A stretch of 64,000 nt of DNA from Budorcas taxicolor (GCF_023091745.1 NC_068911.1:156846004-156910003), one strand, 5' to 3'. Shown: positions 33,036 through 45,122, counted from the stretch's first letter. Translations and numbers: made by a program. The notes: generated by a model not told the origin, from the sequence alone.

Positions 33036-33737
33036 AATGAGGATTATGATATAACCACTCTAGAGGGTTATTGAAAAAATTTAAAGAGATAAAATATATA
33101 AAATGTAAAAAAAAAAAAGCTTGATGCATTGTAGAGATTCGAAGTCTGCCTGTGTTTGAAGAAAAGAATAAAATTTTCTGCTTTTGCTTCATCATTGACC
33201 TACAGTGATTTTTCCATATAGGCCCTACTCAGAATACAATCATATGATAACCTTCACTGTCTTCTGAATAAGCAGCTTATGCAATTAGTAGTGAGGGGGA
33301 ACATTAGAATATCAATAGGAAAACTATAAAACCTTAGTAAGTAAAGTCATTTCAATTATTGGTGCTGTCTCCCCACCCCCCGCTGATTTTTTGATAATGA
33401 TTTTTTAAGTAGTAAATACGTGCTGTGAGTGTAGTGTTAGCTACTCAGGGATTATAAAATTTAATCTACTCCAGGGCTAATTTAGGAGAATTGAAATTGG
33501 ACTTTGAGCTACATGTTGGAGTTGCTAAACAAACAATTTCATCTGGAATGGGTGAAAAAGATAATATGGAGCAGAGACTTCCATGGATAATCCTGTGACT
33601 TGACTATCTCATTTCTTACTGAAATGACTGGGGTCTTGTCTGCCCTGAACAGGTGAGAGTGCTGTGGTTTACCTTGCTATTCTGAGTGGTCACAGTCCAG
33701 CAACAACAGCATCTCCCCAAATCTTGCTATAAAGACA
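33036..33737. other. Unassigned AT-rich sequence
   Basis: The A-run at about 33,108-33,118 with 'gggttattgaaaaaatttaa' may be an old SINE or LINE tail. Nothing else recognised. Confidence 0.4.
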
Positions 33738-33834
33738 GCATCTGGCCCCACCCCAAACTAAACAGTAGTTTGCATCTTAACAAGATCCCCATTTGTGAGG
33801 TGTGCATGTCAAAATTTGAAAAGCAATGGTCTAG
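33738..33834 (+). mobile_element. MER5-like (hAT) DNA transposon fragment
   Basis: 'ctggccccaccccaaactaa', 'gcatcttaacaagatcccca', 'gtgcatgtcaaaatttgaaa' and 'agcaatggtctag' follow MER5 consensus order. Non-autonomous and inert. Confidence 0.6.
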
Positions 33835-34448
33835 AGAGTAAAGGGATAATAGAATTAGTAACATCTTGGTTATCTTACATGTTGTTGGCTTCCCTGCTGC
33901 ACAAAGAGAAAATGGAGCTCTGAGTTGTAAGATGAGAATGATGAGGTTCTATACCTAAATTTTCTTTTGAAGATGAACCAATTTCTTGGCAATCAGAAGC
34001 AATGGGCCTGCAGAAAGAAATATCATTGTTTAAACCATAAACTACACGACGAACTGTAATCACTGGCTGATTGGAAAGACCACCCTAAGTCTCCTTGTTA
34101 CTTTTCAGGTGGTGCTGAATGACTAGGAAACATACCTGCTTAGCCAGGTAGTCCACTGAGCATAGCTAATATGCCAGCCACTAAGACTGCAGGGTGAGTG
34201 AGGCTGCAGAGTGAATGTAGCTCAGAGAAGCCTCTTGTATTAAAATAGTGCCCGTTCAAGGATTTTACTTACCCTTAGGGAAGGTTTGTTCTGGGCTGTA
34301 AGACTATAGAGCCTGCAAAGTTTCAGGTAACTGTAATCTGCCTATTGTGGAATACATAACATTTGGCATTAATGATGAAACTTCCGTCTATTGTGATGGT
34401 ACTAGATTCTCTAATGACCAAAGAATTAGTTCTGGTTAAAGGCCCAGG
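33835..34448. other. Unassigned sequence
   Basis: The 62-codon minus frame at 33,875-34,063 has no domain I recognise. No repeat recognised. Confidence 0.4.
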
Positions 34449-34660
34449 TGGACTTCCCAGGTGGTGCTAGTGGTAAAGAATCCACCTGCTGATGCAGCAG
34501 ACACAAGAGACCTGGCTTCGAACTCTGGGTTGGAAAGATCCCCTGGAAAAGGAAATTGCGACCACTCCAGTATTCTTATCTGGAAAAATCCCATGCACAG
34601 AGGAGCCTGGCGGACTATAGTCCATGGGGTTGCAAAAAGTCTGACATGATCGAGCACTTG
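34449..34660 (+). mobile_element. Bov-tA SINE
   Basis: 'gacttcccaggtggtgctag', 'ctggcttcgaactctgggtt', 'accactccagtattcttatc' and 'agtctgacatgatcgagcac'. Near full length. Confidence 0.92.
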
Positions 34661-34969
34661 TCAGCAGCAGCAAGAAGCCCTGCTAGATAGCAAATAAAAA
34701 TATAGAACAGTTAACTTCAGATAAGCATTAAATAATTTTTAGTATAAACTTATCTCATGGATTCCTTGGGTCTTGTATGTTATCTGGCAGCCCTAGTTCT
34801 GCCAACCCTAGCCCTTTAGAGCTGGGATTAGGTATTTACCTAGGATCTTATGAAAATTGTATTCAAAAAAGAGTGTGTCACCCCTATGCCTTCCCCGAGG
34901 ATATGCATTTCTGGCTAGAGGATTACACAGCTTATATTTTGAAACCAACCTCAGAGATCATCAGCTTTG

Positions 34970-35040
34970 TTTTTCTGGGTTTCACAAAGATTAAGTGACT
35001 TGCTCAGGGCAACAAGGCTGCTTGTTTCTGGATCAACTTT
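34970..35040 (+). mobile_element. MIR SINE core fragment
   Basis: 'cacaaagattaagtgacttg' followed by 'ctcagggcaacaaggctg' is the MIR core motif with normal divergence. Confidence 0.55.
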
Positions 35041-37191
35041 TCCTCATGTGAGTCATCTTGAGTAATGTAACCTTGAACCTCAATGTACTAAATCTGACGT
35101 AGAAACTGTTCTTATAAATGGTCTGAAAGTAATAGAGGGCAGGGTGGAGGAGGGATGACAAGTAAACAAAGGCCAGGAAGTAATAAAGCTAGGCATTAAC
35201 TATAGAGACAAAGGACTAAAACGCTTCAAATGTGAGTTACATTAAGGCTGTCATGATAGTTAAAGCATGTACATTTTTTCTATTGAATTGAAGCTATGGA
35301 ACATAGTTGGAATTTTGTTAACTGTTTTAAAATGTGTCATATTAATCAAATTACTCCAAATGTGTTATTGACTCACTGCATTAAAGACACAATTTGTAAT
35401 TAGAAGAAATATTGCTGAACCATAAAAACCTGCACTGCACCAAAGTAAATACTGTTATCTTGGGAAGTGCATAAGAGAGAGAAAACTTTATCTAAAATGA
35501 GACCCAAGATCCTGGAGATAATTTACAAAAGCAATTTTTAATAGGTACAAGTCAGTTCAAGGCAAAGAAAATAACAGGGATTGCCTATTGAAATCTCAAC
35601 ACTTTTGAGCCCTCTTCTGGCCAGTAGTTGGTGACAGAAACTTCAAGACTAAATAATCTCTGGTGAATAACTAAGGTGTGAAAGCCATCATAAATGTATT
35701 GAGGCTTTAAAATAAAAATGAAAACAAAATTGTTTCACTGGATCAGATGAAAAATTACTGTAACTTGACTTTATTTTCTCCTCTCTCATCTCTGCTATAT
35801 GTCTACATGAAGGGAAAACATAATAATCATGACAGTCACTTCAAAGCAAAAAGTAAACCTGTTCTTCTGTGATAGAAGGAGGGAATGAAATGCATTCCTT
35901 TCTAAATATCAAGAAAATTAGATTATGAGTCCCAGAATAGCTTCATAAATATTTGTACTTTATTGGGCATCATATTGGTAGTAGTCTCCCATCAAGGACC
36001 CCATCGTGCTCCTTTTAAGACTAATTTTGGAGATTATGGATGTTAAAGAACAACCAAAACCAAAGCCAAAAACTTGTAATAAGTGAAGCCAAACTGCCTG
36101 GAAATAGAGCATTGTGCTTCTGTTCCTCAAGCCATTCTAGAAAACAACAGCCTAGAAATCACACCACAGGTAATTTCCAGTTCTTCTGGGTATAAACTCA
36201 CCTGGATATTTCTGGAACTACCCAACATTTAAAGAGAACTCCAAATAGACAATGGTGTGTCCTAGCGCTAACCCCCTATCTTGTGACCAGACCCGGAGGG
36301 TAGCATTTGGGTTGGGGTGGGGAGTTCAGTGAAGACCATGTGCATTTCATTTAAGAAAAGTCTTAAGAACACCCAGCTAAGTAAGGTTTATGTTAGAACA
36401 TATTGCCGATTTTTTAAAGCGATTTTATGGCTCTGATTGGAAAACATTAAAACCTTAACAAAATATTCTGAAGGTAGTAAGATTGTGGCAAAGTAACTCC
36501 ACTGTAAGAGCCCCAGTGATGAATATTTTAGGAGTTAAGTTCAAGGAATTACTGAATGTTTTGCTTATTGCCTTGAAAGAGGGCTGCTCCAGGGAAGTAA
36601 ATTCAGGTGGAGCATACGAGGCTTTGAGTAATTGCTTTGCAGGAGATCCTCCTAATAAAAAAGTGGAAACATCAGAAATTATCAGGAGCCTGTACAATTC
36701 TATAGAGTGAAAAAGAGAAACCAGGTCTTGTTCTTGACTCTAGTGGTGTTAACAATGTTTAAGAGACATATACTTTGCACTGAGGTATTGCATTAAGGTT
36801 CTTGTAATGAGAATAAGTTTAAATAGAACAGATCTTCATTTGAAAGATCATTTGCCAACAAGAGTCCATTGAAAATGAATGGTTAAAATCACCGGGATAC
36901 TGCGTCTTTCTGATAATTATCAATTTAAAAAAATAAAAGAGAAAAATTTCTAAAACCCAAGTATAAATTCAATTACAAATTTGATACTGAAAGAACTTCA
37001 CTGTAGACTGTTGTGTTTTACCCTCAATTTATTTATGCTACAGTGTCACCAATTCCCACTGGGATTACAATGGTGGATGATCCATGGCCTAATAAACCAT
37101 GTAATAAGGCATAAATGCAAATGAGAGTGGATTTGAGTATCTAGACTCTCAAAACTGAGTTATCAAAGGAAGAAACCCATGTTGAATCCAA
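35041..37191. other. Unassigned sequence, longest repeat-free block
   Basis: About 2.1 kb, AT-rich, where I recognise no repeat. Overlapping frames at 36.46-36.71 kb on both strands show no known domain. A low repeat load can mark constrained DNA, but nothing positive supports that here. Confidence 0.4.
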
Positions 37192-37394
37192 ATATTTTTA
37201 TTTTTAATTTAAAAAGTTTTTTTAAGATTTTTTTTGATGTGGACTGTTTTTTAAAGTCTTTATTGAATTTGTTACAATACTGTTTCTGTTTTATGTTTTG
37301 GTTTTTTGACCATGAGGAATGTGGAATCTTAGCTCTGCCACCAGGAATTGAACCCACACCCCTTGCACTGGAAGGTGAAGTCCCAACCACTGAA

Positions 37395-38727
37395 ACTAGA
37401 ACACTCTCTAACACCACACACAAAAACAAACTCAAAATGGATTAAAGATCTAAACGTAAGACCAGAAACTATATAACTCCTAGAGGAAAACATAGGCAAA
37501 AATCACATAAATCACAGCAGGATCCTCTATGAGCCACCTCCCAGAGTAATGGAAATAAAAGCAAAAATAAACAAATGGGACCTAATTAAACTTAAAAGCT
37601 TTCGCACAATGAAGGAAACTATAAGCAAGATGAAAAGACAGCCTTCAGAATGGGAGAAAGTAATAGCAAATGAAGAAACTGACAAATAATTAATCTCAAA
37701 AATATACAAGCAACTCCTGCAGCTCAATTCCGGAAAAATAAACGACCCAATCAAAAAATGGGCCAAAGAACTAAACAGACATTTCTCCAAAGAAGACATA
37801 CAGATGGCTAACAAACACATGAAAACAGGCTCAACGTCACTCATTATCAGAGAAATGCAAATCAAACCCACAATGAAATACCAACTCATGCTGGTCACAA
37901 TGTCTGCTATCAAAAAATCTACAAACAATAAATGCTGGAGAAGGTGTGGAGAAAAGGGAACCCTCTTATACTGCTGGTGGGAATGCAAACTAGTACAGCC
38001 ACTATGGAGAACAGTGTGGAGATTCCTTAAAACACTGGAAACAAAACTGCCTTATGACCCAGCAATCCCATTGCTGGGGGTCCACATCGAGAAAACCAGA
38101 ACTGAAAGAGACACGTGTACCCCCAATGTTCATCACAGCACTGTTTATAATAACCAGGACATGGAAACAACCTAGATGTCCATCAGCAGATGAATGGATA
38201 AGAAAGCTGTGGTACATATACACAATGGAATATTACTCAGCCATTAAAAAGAATACATTTGAATCAGTTCTAATGAGGTGGATGAAACTGGAGCCTGTTG
38301 TACAGAGTGAAGTAAGTCAGAAAGAAAAACACCAATATGGTGTACTAATGCATATATATGGAATTCAGACAGATGGTAACGACGACCTTATATGTGAGAC
38401 AGCAAAAGAGCCACAGATGTATAGAACAGACTTTTGGACTCTGTGGGAGAAGGGAGGGTGGGATGATCTGAGAGAATAGCATTGAAACATGTATATTACC
38501 ATTTGTGAAACAGATCACCAGTCCAGGTCCAATGCATGAGACAACGTGCTCAGGGCTGGTGCACTGAGATGACCCAGGGGGATGGGATGGGGAGGGAGGT
38601 GAGAGGAGGGTTCAGGATGGGAAACACATGTACACCCGTGGCTGATTCATGTCAGTGTTTGGCAAAAACCACTACAATATTGTAAAGTAATTAGCCTCCA
38701 ATTAAAATAAACAAATAAATAAAACTT
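37395..38727 (+). mobile_element. Cattle-type L1 3' part inside a CHR-type SINE
   Basis: 5'-truncated in ORF2 ('caaactcaaaatggattaaa'), running through 'agcaatcccattgctggggg' and 'gaatggataagaaagctgtg' to the 3' end 'attgtaaagtaattagcctc' and an A-rich tail with AAAT units. It is flanked by the duplicated SINE segments rather than by a usual short TSD. Confidence 0.92.
37804..38479 (+). pseudogene. L1 ORF2 C-terminal fragment
   Basis: Two overlapping frames carry the end of L1 ORF2p. The first (37,804-38,175) has CWRRCGEKGTLLYCWWEC, the cysteine-rich C-terminal segment with Tyr where His is usual, then LPYDPAIPLLG. The second (38,054-38,479) has the final WIRKLWYIYTMEYYSAIKK and FESVLMRWMKLEP. 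A frameshift lies between them. The endonuclease and RT are absent, so no active protein results. Confidence 0.88.
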
Positions 38728-38933
38728 TTTAAAAGTTTTTTTTTTGATGTGGACTGTTTTTTAAAGTCTTTATTGAATTTGTTACAATACTGTTTCTGTT
38801 TGACGTTTTGGGTTTTTGACTGTGAGGAATGTGGAATCTTAGCTCTGCCACTAGGAATTGAACCCACGCCCCTTGCACTGGAAGGTGAAGTCCCAACCAC
38901 TGAACTGCCAGGGAAGTCCCTCAGATATTTTTA

Positions 38934-40029
38934 ATAAAAATGTCCTGATCTAAAGCATTGATGTGCTTAGGTGTGTGTGTGTGTTGGTGGTAGAAGAATC
39001 AGTGGAAAGTGAGATGAAGGACAAGCAGGCCCATTCAAACAACCCTCATCATCTAAAATAGCTTTGTGTCACATGGGAAGACAAGAACTTGTACATAAGA
39101 ACAGAGCCTTTAAGATATTATAAGACATGATGACATGGCTGTTAAAAAGTAATTGTGTAATAGACAAGTTACATAAATCTCCAGATGAGCACTTGGATTT
39201 CTCTTTTTATTTAATTTCTTCTCTAAAATATAGTACAAAGCCCAAGAAAGCCCCAAATTTTCCAGTAAGTTTCATTAAAAGCTGATTTTTTTCTCTACCG
39301 AAGTCATCTCAGGCCTGAGATGTCAAGTATTTAACCATCAGCTTCTCAAGACCCATAAGACTTCCTTTGTATTTGTAAACTACATTCTTTCTCCATATTA
39401 AAGAAACACAGTTCTTTTTTTTTTTGTACAAATGGCTGCTGTATTTCTGCTAAACTGACAGGAACACAAATAAGGTAAAGTGACACAGAAAGTGGGAAGG
39501 GGGTAGATGATGCAAGATAGCAACCTGATATGAAAAGATAGGTGTAGACCCACCCCTACCCAAGTTATGCTAGCTTTGGACCGGTGTATAGCAGGAAAGC
39601 AGATTTTGTCCTTCAGAAGGGAGGTTTTAAATGAAAAACTCTCTAGGTGAAGGGCAGAGTTAGGGTCAGGTTAGGAGAAGGGGAGACATTTAGGGGCTGG
39701 GGTGAGCTGGGCTCAGTGTGTGGCAGGCTTAAGAAGGTCAAGTGGAAATATAGGGCTAGAGGTACCCGGCACAGGTACCTCACAGGTTTGAGTGTTCCTT
39801 CCAGCCCACCCCATGCTTTCCCCTGCCCTAACATCCTGCATCGGGGTGGAGAACTTTCCCCAAGACCCACTGTGTTCCAGGCACTGGCATAGGGTTTGGC
39901 AAAATTGATGATTCTTAGAAAGCCCTCCTCTGAAATCTGGTCATTTTCTCCTTTAATAACCAGTTTTCTTCTTTAATCATCACACTGGAGAGGTTACTAA
40001 CATGTCGTAAGAAATGTAAAGTCCCAGAG
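38934..40029. other. Unassigned sequence
   Basis: A short (GT)n lies near 38,972. The 39,640-39,900 stretch is G-rich on the plus strand with long frames on both strands and no known domain. No exon signals convincing enough to call. Confidence 0.4.
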
Positions 40030-40137
40030 AGGATACATGCTTATGTATGGCTGAGTCCCTGCGCTGTTAACTGAAACCATCACAACACTGTTAATCAGCT
40101 ATACCCCAACACAAAATAAAAAGTTTTTTTTTGTTTT
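40030..40137 (+). mobile_element. L1 3' tail fragment
   Basis: 'cacaacactgttaatcagct' followed by 'ataccccaacacaaaataaa' and a T-rich run resembles the extreme L1 3' end. A related tail appears near 52.3-52.6 kb. Confidence 0.5.
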
Positions 40138-40707
40138 AAAGAAATGTCCCAGGTCAACATCTTCATTCCCATGCAGCTTACCCTTAAGCACCCATAGTAT
40201 TGCAATCTGATGTGAATTCAAAAGGTAGAAGCTGATTTCATCACAGACATAAGCCAAATGAAGGCAAAGGGCACATTCCATGGAAAGTATGCTCTGTGAG
40301 GCTGCCTGCAGTTGTGTTGTATTTGGCCCAAGCTTTCCTTTACTGATGTGTGTAACTGTGAGGTCCCCTGCTTGGGGATGAATCACATCCTGCTTTGGTA
40401 ACGTGGTAGGATGTTTTCAAAAGCACAAGGCCCATGAGAACTTGGTTTGGCCAGAAGTTCATTTACTCTTTATCAGAATCTTCTTTTTCATTTTAATCTT
40501 CAAAGAGTTATAAGAGGCTGTCTTAGAGTCTGTGGGTTAGTATCAGAGATATGAAGGAGAATAGGTGTGTCGAGGTCTCAGTGAAGTGTCGGTTGGAATT
40601 CTGGAAGGCCAATGAAAGTGGGTAGAGGAGAGAAGCATTGACCACAGTCAGAATGAGCTGGAGTAGAGCTAAAAGGGCATGAACAGGTGAATGAGGGGAA
40701 ATTGAAA
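40138..40707. other. Unassigned sequence
   Basis: No gene or repeat recognised. Confidence 0.45.
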
Positions 40708-40812
40708 TTTCCTTAAATTCCATGGATGGAGGAGCCTGGTAGGCTACAGTCCATGGGGTTGCAAAGAGTCGGACATGACTGAGTAACTTCACTTTCTTTC
40801 ACTTTCCTTAAA
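40708..40812 (+). mobile_element. Very short Bov-A SINE with TSD
   Basis: Body of only 85 bases (40718-40802): 'ttccatggatggaggagcct' to 'gtcggacatgactgagtaac'. Perfect 10-bp TSD 'tttccttaaa' on both sides shows a genuine 5'-truncated insertion. Confidence 0.9.
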
Positions 40813-40855
40813 CCAGAGAGGTTTCAGAATGGAGGTGCAATAGGCAACATTTAAA

Positions 40856-41963
40856 TATCCAGAAAAACATCTAGTTCTGCTTTATTGACTATGGCAAAGC
40901 CTCTGACTGTGTGGATCACAAAAAACTGTGGAAAATTCTGAAAGAGATGGGAATACCAGACCACCTGACCTGCCTCTTGAGAAACCTGTATGTAGGTCAG
41001 GAAGCAACAGTTAGAACTGGACATGGAACAACAGACTGGTTCCAAATAGGAAAAGGAGTACGTCAAGGCTGTATATTGTCATCCTGCTTATTTAACTTCT
41101 ATGCAGAGTACATCATGAGAAATGCTAGGCTGGAAGAAGCACAAGCTGGAATCAAGATTGCTGGAAGAAATATCAATAACCCCAGATATGCAGATGACAC
41201 CACTCTTAAGGCAGAAAGCGAAGAAGAGCTAAAGAGCTGCTTGCTGAAAGTGAAAGAGGAGAGTGAAAAAGTTGGCTTAAAACTCAACATTCAGAAAACT
41301 AAGATCATGGCATCTAGTCCCATCACTTCATGGCAAATAAATAGTGGAAACAATGACTGACTGTTTTTCTGGGCTTCAAAATCACTGCGAATGGTGATTG
41401 CAGCCATGAAATTAAAAGATGCTTACTCCTTGGAAGGAAAGTTATGAGCAACCTAGACAGCATATTAAAAAGCAGAGACATTACTTTGCCAACAAAGGTC
41501 CGTCTAGTCAAGGCTATGGTTTTTCCAGTGGTCATGTATGAATGTGAGAGTTGGACTCTAAGGAAAGCTGAGCATGGAAGAATTGATGCTTTTGAACTGT
41601 GATGTTGGAGAAGACTCTTGAGAGTCCCTTGGACTGCAAGGATATCCAACCAGTCCATCTTAAAGGAGATCAGTCCAAGGTGTTCATTGGAAGCACTGAT
41701 GTTGAAGCTGAAACTCCAATACTTTGGCCACCTGATGCAAAGAGTCAACTCATTTGAAAAGACCATGATGCTGGGAAAGACTGAGGGCAGGAGGAGAAGG
41801 GGATGATAGAGGATAAGATGGTTGGATGGCATCACTGAGTCGATGGACATGGGTTGCGGTAGACTCCGGGAGTTGGTGATGAACAGGGAGGCCTGGTGTG
41901 CTGTGGTTTGTGGGACCACAAAGAGTTGGACATGACTGAGGGACTGAACTGAACTGAACTGAA
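40856..41963 (+). mobile_element. BovB LINE, plus arm of an inverted pair
   Basis: Begins inside the RT region ('ccagaaaaacatctagttct') and ends with the tail 'gggactgaactgaactgaac'. It shares unusual substitutions with the reversed BovB beginning at 42,186: 'aataaccccagatatgcaga', 'aaataaatagtggaaacaat' and 'ggaagcactgatgttgaagc'. Confidence 0.93.
40911..41360 (+). pseudogene. BovB reverse transcriptase core fragment
   Basis: 149-codon frame with WKILKEMGIPDHLTCLLRN, KGVRQGCILSSCLF and catalytic YADD (41187-41198). It stops after SWQINSGNND because of a local change also present in the reversed neighbour copy. Truncated at both ends. Confidence 0.9.
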
Positions 41964-42185
41964 ATATACCTTTAGGCTTGAAAGTTATAACTATGATCCA
42001 ACTCAAGACTCTGGTGGTTTTTTTGGGGGGTTTGGTTTTTGTTTGTTTTCTTTAGTTTGGCCACAGTGTCTGAAATTTTAATAATAAAGAACTCATGTTA
42101 TTAATTTAATTTTTTCTAAAGTTAGTTCCTTCTCTATTGACCTACAGAAAATAAAAATCCTAAAATATAAAAATAACTGAACAGT
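41964..42185. other. Spacer of the inverted BovB pair
   Basis: 222 bases of T-rich, non-BovB sequence ('ttttggggggtttggttttt') between two BovB tails that face each other. Confidence 0.8.
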
Positions 42186-42727
42186 GTTCAGTTCAGTTCA
42201 GTCCCTCAGTAGTGTCTGACTCTTTGCAATCCCATGAATCGCAGCACGTCTCCCTGTCCATCACCCAGCCATATCATCCTCTATCGTCCCCTTCTCCTAT
42301 CCTCAATCTCTCCCAGCATCAGGGTCTTTTCAAATGAGTTGACTCTTTGCATCAGGTGGCCAAAGTATTGGAGTTTCAGCTTCAACATCAGTGCTTCCAA
42401 TGAACACCTTGGACTGATCTCCTTTAGGATGGACTGGCTGGACATCCTTGTAGTCAAGAGACTCTCAAGAGTCTTCTCCAACATCACAGTTCAAAAGCAT
42501 CAATTCTTCCATGCTCAGCTTTCCTTAGAGTCCAACTCTCACATTCATACATGACCACTGGAAAAACCATAGCCTTGACTAGACGGACCTTTGTTGGCAA
42601 AGTAATGTCTCTGCTTTTTAATATGCTGTCTAGGTTGCTCATAACTTTCCTTCCAAGGAGTAAGCATCTTTTAATTTCATGGCTGCAATCACCATTCGCA
42701 GTGATTTTGAAGCCCAGAAAAATAAAG

Positions 42728-45122
42728 TCAGTCATTGTTTCCACTATTTATTTGCCATGAAGTGATGGGACTAGATGCCATGATCTTAGTTTTCTGAATG
42801 TTGAGTTTTAAGCCAACTTTTTCACTCTCCTCTTTCACTTTCAGCAAGAGGCTCTTAGGTTCTTCTTCACTTTCTGCCTTAAGGGTGGTGTCATCTGCAT
42901 ATCTGGGGTTATTGATATTTCTTCCAGCAATCTTGATTCCAGCTTGTGCTTCTTCCAGCCCAACATTTCTCATGATGCACTCTGCATAGAAGTGAAATAA
43001 GCAGGATGACAATATACAGCCTTGACGTACTCCTTTTCCTATTTGGAACCAGTCTGTTGTTCCATGTCCAGTTCTAACTGTTGCTTCCTGTTTCTCAAGA
43101 GGCAGGTCAGGTGGTCTGGTATTCCCATCTCTTTCAGAATTTTCCACAGTTTTTTGTGATCCACATAGTCAGAGGCTTTGCCATAGTCAATAAAGCAGAA
43201 ATAGATGTTTTTCTGGAACTCTCTTGCTTTTTCCATGATCCAGTGGATGTTGACAATTTGATCTCTGGTTCCTATGCCTTTTCTAAAACCAGCTTGAACA
43301 TCTGGAAGTTCACGGTTCACATATTGCTGAAGCCTGGCTTGAAGCATTTTGAGCATTTCTTTACTAGCATGTGAGGTGTGTGCAACTGTGCGGTAGTTTG
43401 AGCATTCTTTGGCATTGCTTTTTTTGGGGACTGTAATGAAAACTGACCTTTTCCAGTCCTGTGGCCACTGCTGAGTTTTCCAAATTTGCTGGCATATTGA
43501 GTGCAGCATTTTCACTGCATCATCTTTCAGGATTTGAAATAGCTCAACTGGAGTTCTACCACCTCCACTAGCTTTGTTCATAGTGATGCTTTCTAAGGCT
43601 CACTTGACTTCACATTCCAGGATGTCTGGCTCTAGGTGAGTGATCACACCATAGTGATTATCTGGGTTGTGAAGATCTTTTTTGTACAGTTCTTCTCTGT
43701 ATTCTTGCCACCTCTTCTTCATATCTTCTGCTTCTTTTAGGTCCATACCATTTCTGTCCTTTATTGGGCCCATCTTTGCATGAAATGATTCCTTGGTATC
43801 TCTAATTTTCTTGAAGAGATCTCTAGTCTTTCCCATTCTGTTGTTTTCCTCTATTTCTTTGCATTCATTGCTGAGAAAGGCTTTCTTATCTCTCCTTGCT
43901 ATTCTTTGGAACTCTGTGTTCAGATGCTTATATATTTCCTTTTCTCCTTTGCTTTTCACTTCTCTTCTTTTCACAGCTATTTGTAAGGCCTCCCCAGACA
44001 GCCATTTTGCTTTTTTAACATTTCTTTTCCACGGGGATAGTCTTGATCCTTGTCTCCTGTACAATGTCACAAACTTCCGTCCATAGTTCATCAGGCACTC
44101 TATCAGATCTGGTCCCTTAAATCTATTTCTCACTTCCACTGTATAATCATAAGGGATTTGATTTAGGTCATACCTGAATGATCTAGTGGTTTTCCCCACT
44201 TTCTTCAATTTAAGTCTGAATCTGGCAATAAGGAGTTCATGATCTGAGCCCCACTCAGCTCCCGGTCTCGTTTTTGCTGACTGTATAGAGCTTCTCCATC
44301 TGTGGCTGCAAAGAATATAATCAATCTGATTTCGGTGTTGACCATCTGGTGATGTCCATGTGTAGAGTCTTCTCTTGTATTGTTGGAAGAAGGTGTTTGC
44401 TATGACCAGTGCGTTCTCTTGGCACAACTCTATTAGTCTTTGCCCTGCTTCATTCCATATTCCAAGGCCAAATTTGCCTGTTACTCCAGGTGTTTCTTGA
44501 CTTCCTACTTTTGCATTCCAGTCCCCTATAATGAAAAGGACATCTGTTTTGGGTGTTAGTGAAGGCAATGGCAACCCACTCCAGTATTCTTGCCTGGAAA
44601 ATCCCATGGAGGAGCCTGGGAGGCTACAAAAGAGTCAGACACGACTGAGTGACTTCCCTTTCACTTTCTAAAAGGTCTTGTAGGTCTTCATAGAACTATT
44701 CAACTTCAGCTTCTTCAGCATTATTGGTTGGGGCATAGGTTTGGATTACCGTGATATTGAATGGTTTGCCTTGGAAACGAACAGAGATCATTCTGTCATT
44801 TTTGAGGTTGCATCCAAGTACTTAATTTTGGACTTTTTTGTTGATCATGATGGCTACTCCATTTCTTCTAAGGGATTCCTGCCCACAATAGTAGATATAA
44901 TGGTTATCTGAGTTAAATTCACCGATTCCAGTCCATTTTAGTTCGCTGATTCCTAGAATGTTGACATTCACTCTTTATCTCCTGTTTGACCACTTCTAAT
45001 TTGCCTTGATTCATGGACCTAACATTCCAGGTTCCTATGCAATATGGCACTTTACAGCATCGGACCTTGCTTCTATCACCAGTCACATCCACATCTGGGT
45101 ATTGTTTTTGCTTTGGCTCCAT
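42728..45122 (-). pseudogene. BovB endonuclease-reverse transcriptase polyprotein remnant
   Basis: The minus-strand reading order follows RTE polyproteins. It starts near 45,122 with an endonuclease start region (IGTWNVRSMNQGK). A frameshift follows near 44,940 and a SINE insert after that. The endonuclease resumes with GDWNAKVG (about 44,505-44,535), NQIDYILCSHRW and SDHELL (about 44,235-44,255), then a basic linker to CEVK and a stop near 43,600. The RT follows with LFQILKDDAVK, QQIWKTQQWPQDWKRS, LPDVQAGFRK, KGVRQGC and YADD (plus-strand 42890-42901). The protein would nick DNA and copy its RNA. Frame breaks and the SINE insert prevent expression. Confidence 0.92.
44561..44666 (+). mobile_element. 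Bov-A SINE unit inside BovB
   Basis: 'gaaggcaatggcaacccact' to 'gagtcagacacgactgagtg' and 'acttccctttcacttt'. It lies between BovB 'gggtgttagt' and 'tctaaaaggtcttg', which are adjacent in other BovB copies by memory. Headless form. Confidence 0.88.

Larger units (their letters stand above)
37192..38933 (-). mobile_element. CHR-type SINE, duplicated around an L1
   Basis: The outer repeat 'atattttta' (37192-37200 and 38925-38933) fits the original SINE TSD. One SINE copy (to 37394) is cut off after 'cccaaccactgaa'. The second (about 38,727-38,922) is complete, ending 'gccagggaagtccc'. The core parts 37236-37394 and 38746-38904 are both 159 bases and differ at only 7 positions by my count. Confidence 0.88.

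Noticed and set aside
37804..38479. Functional L1 ORF2 protein
   Set aside because: Only the C-terminal end remains, with a frameshift. The endonuclease and RT are missing.
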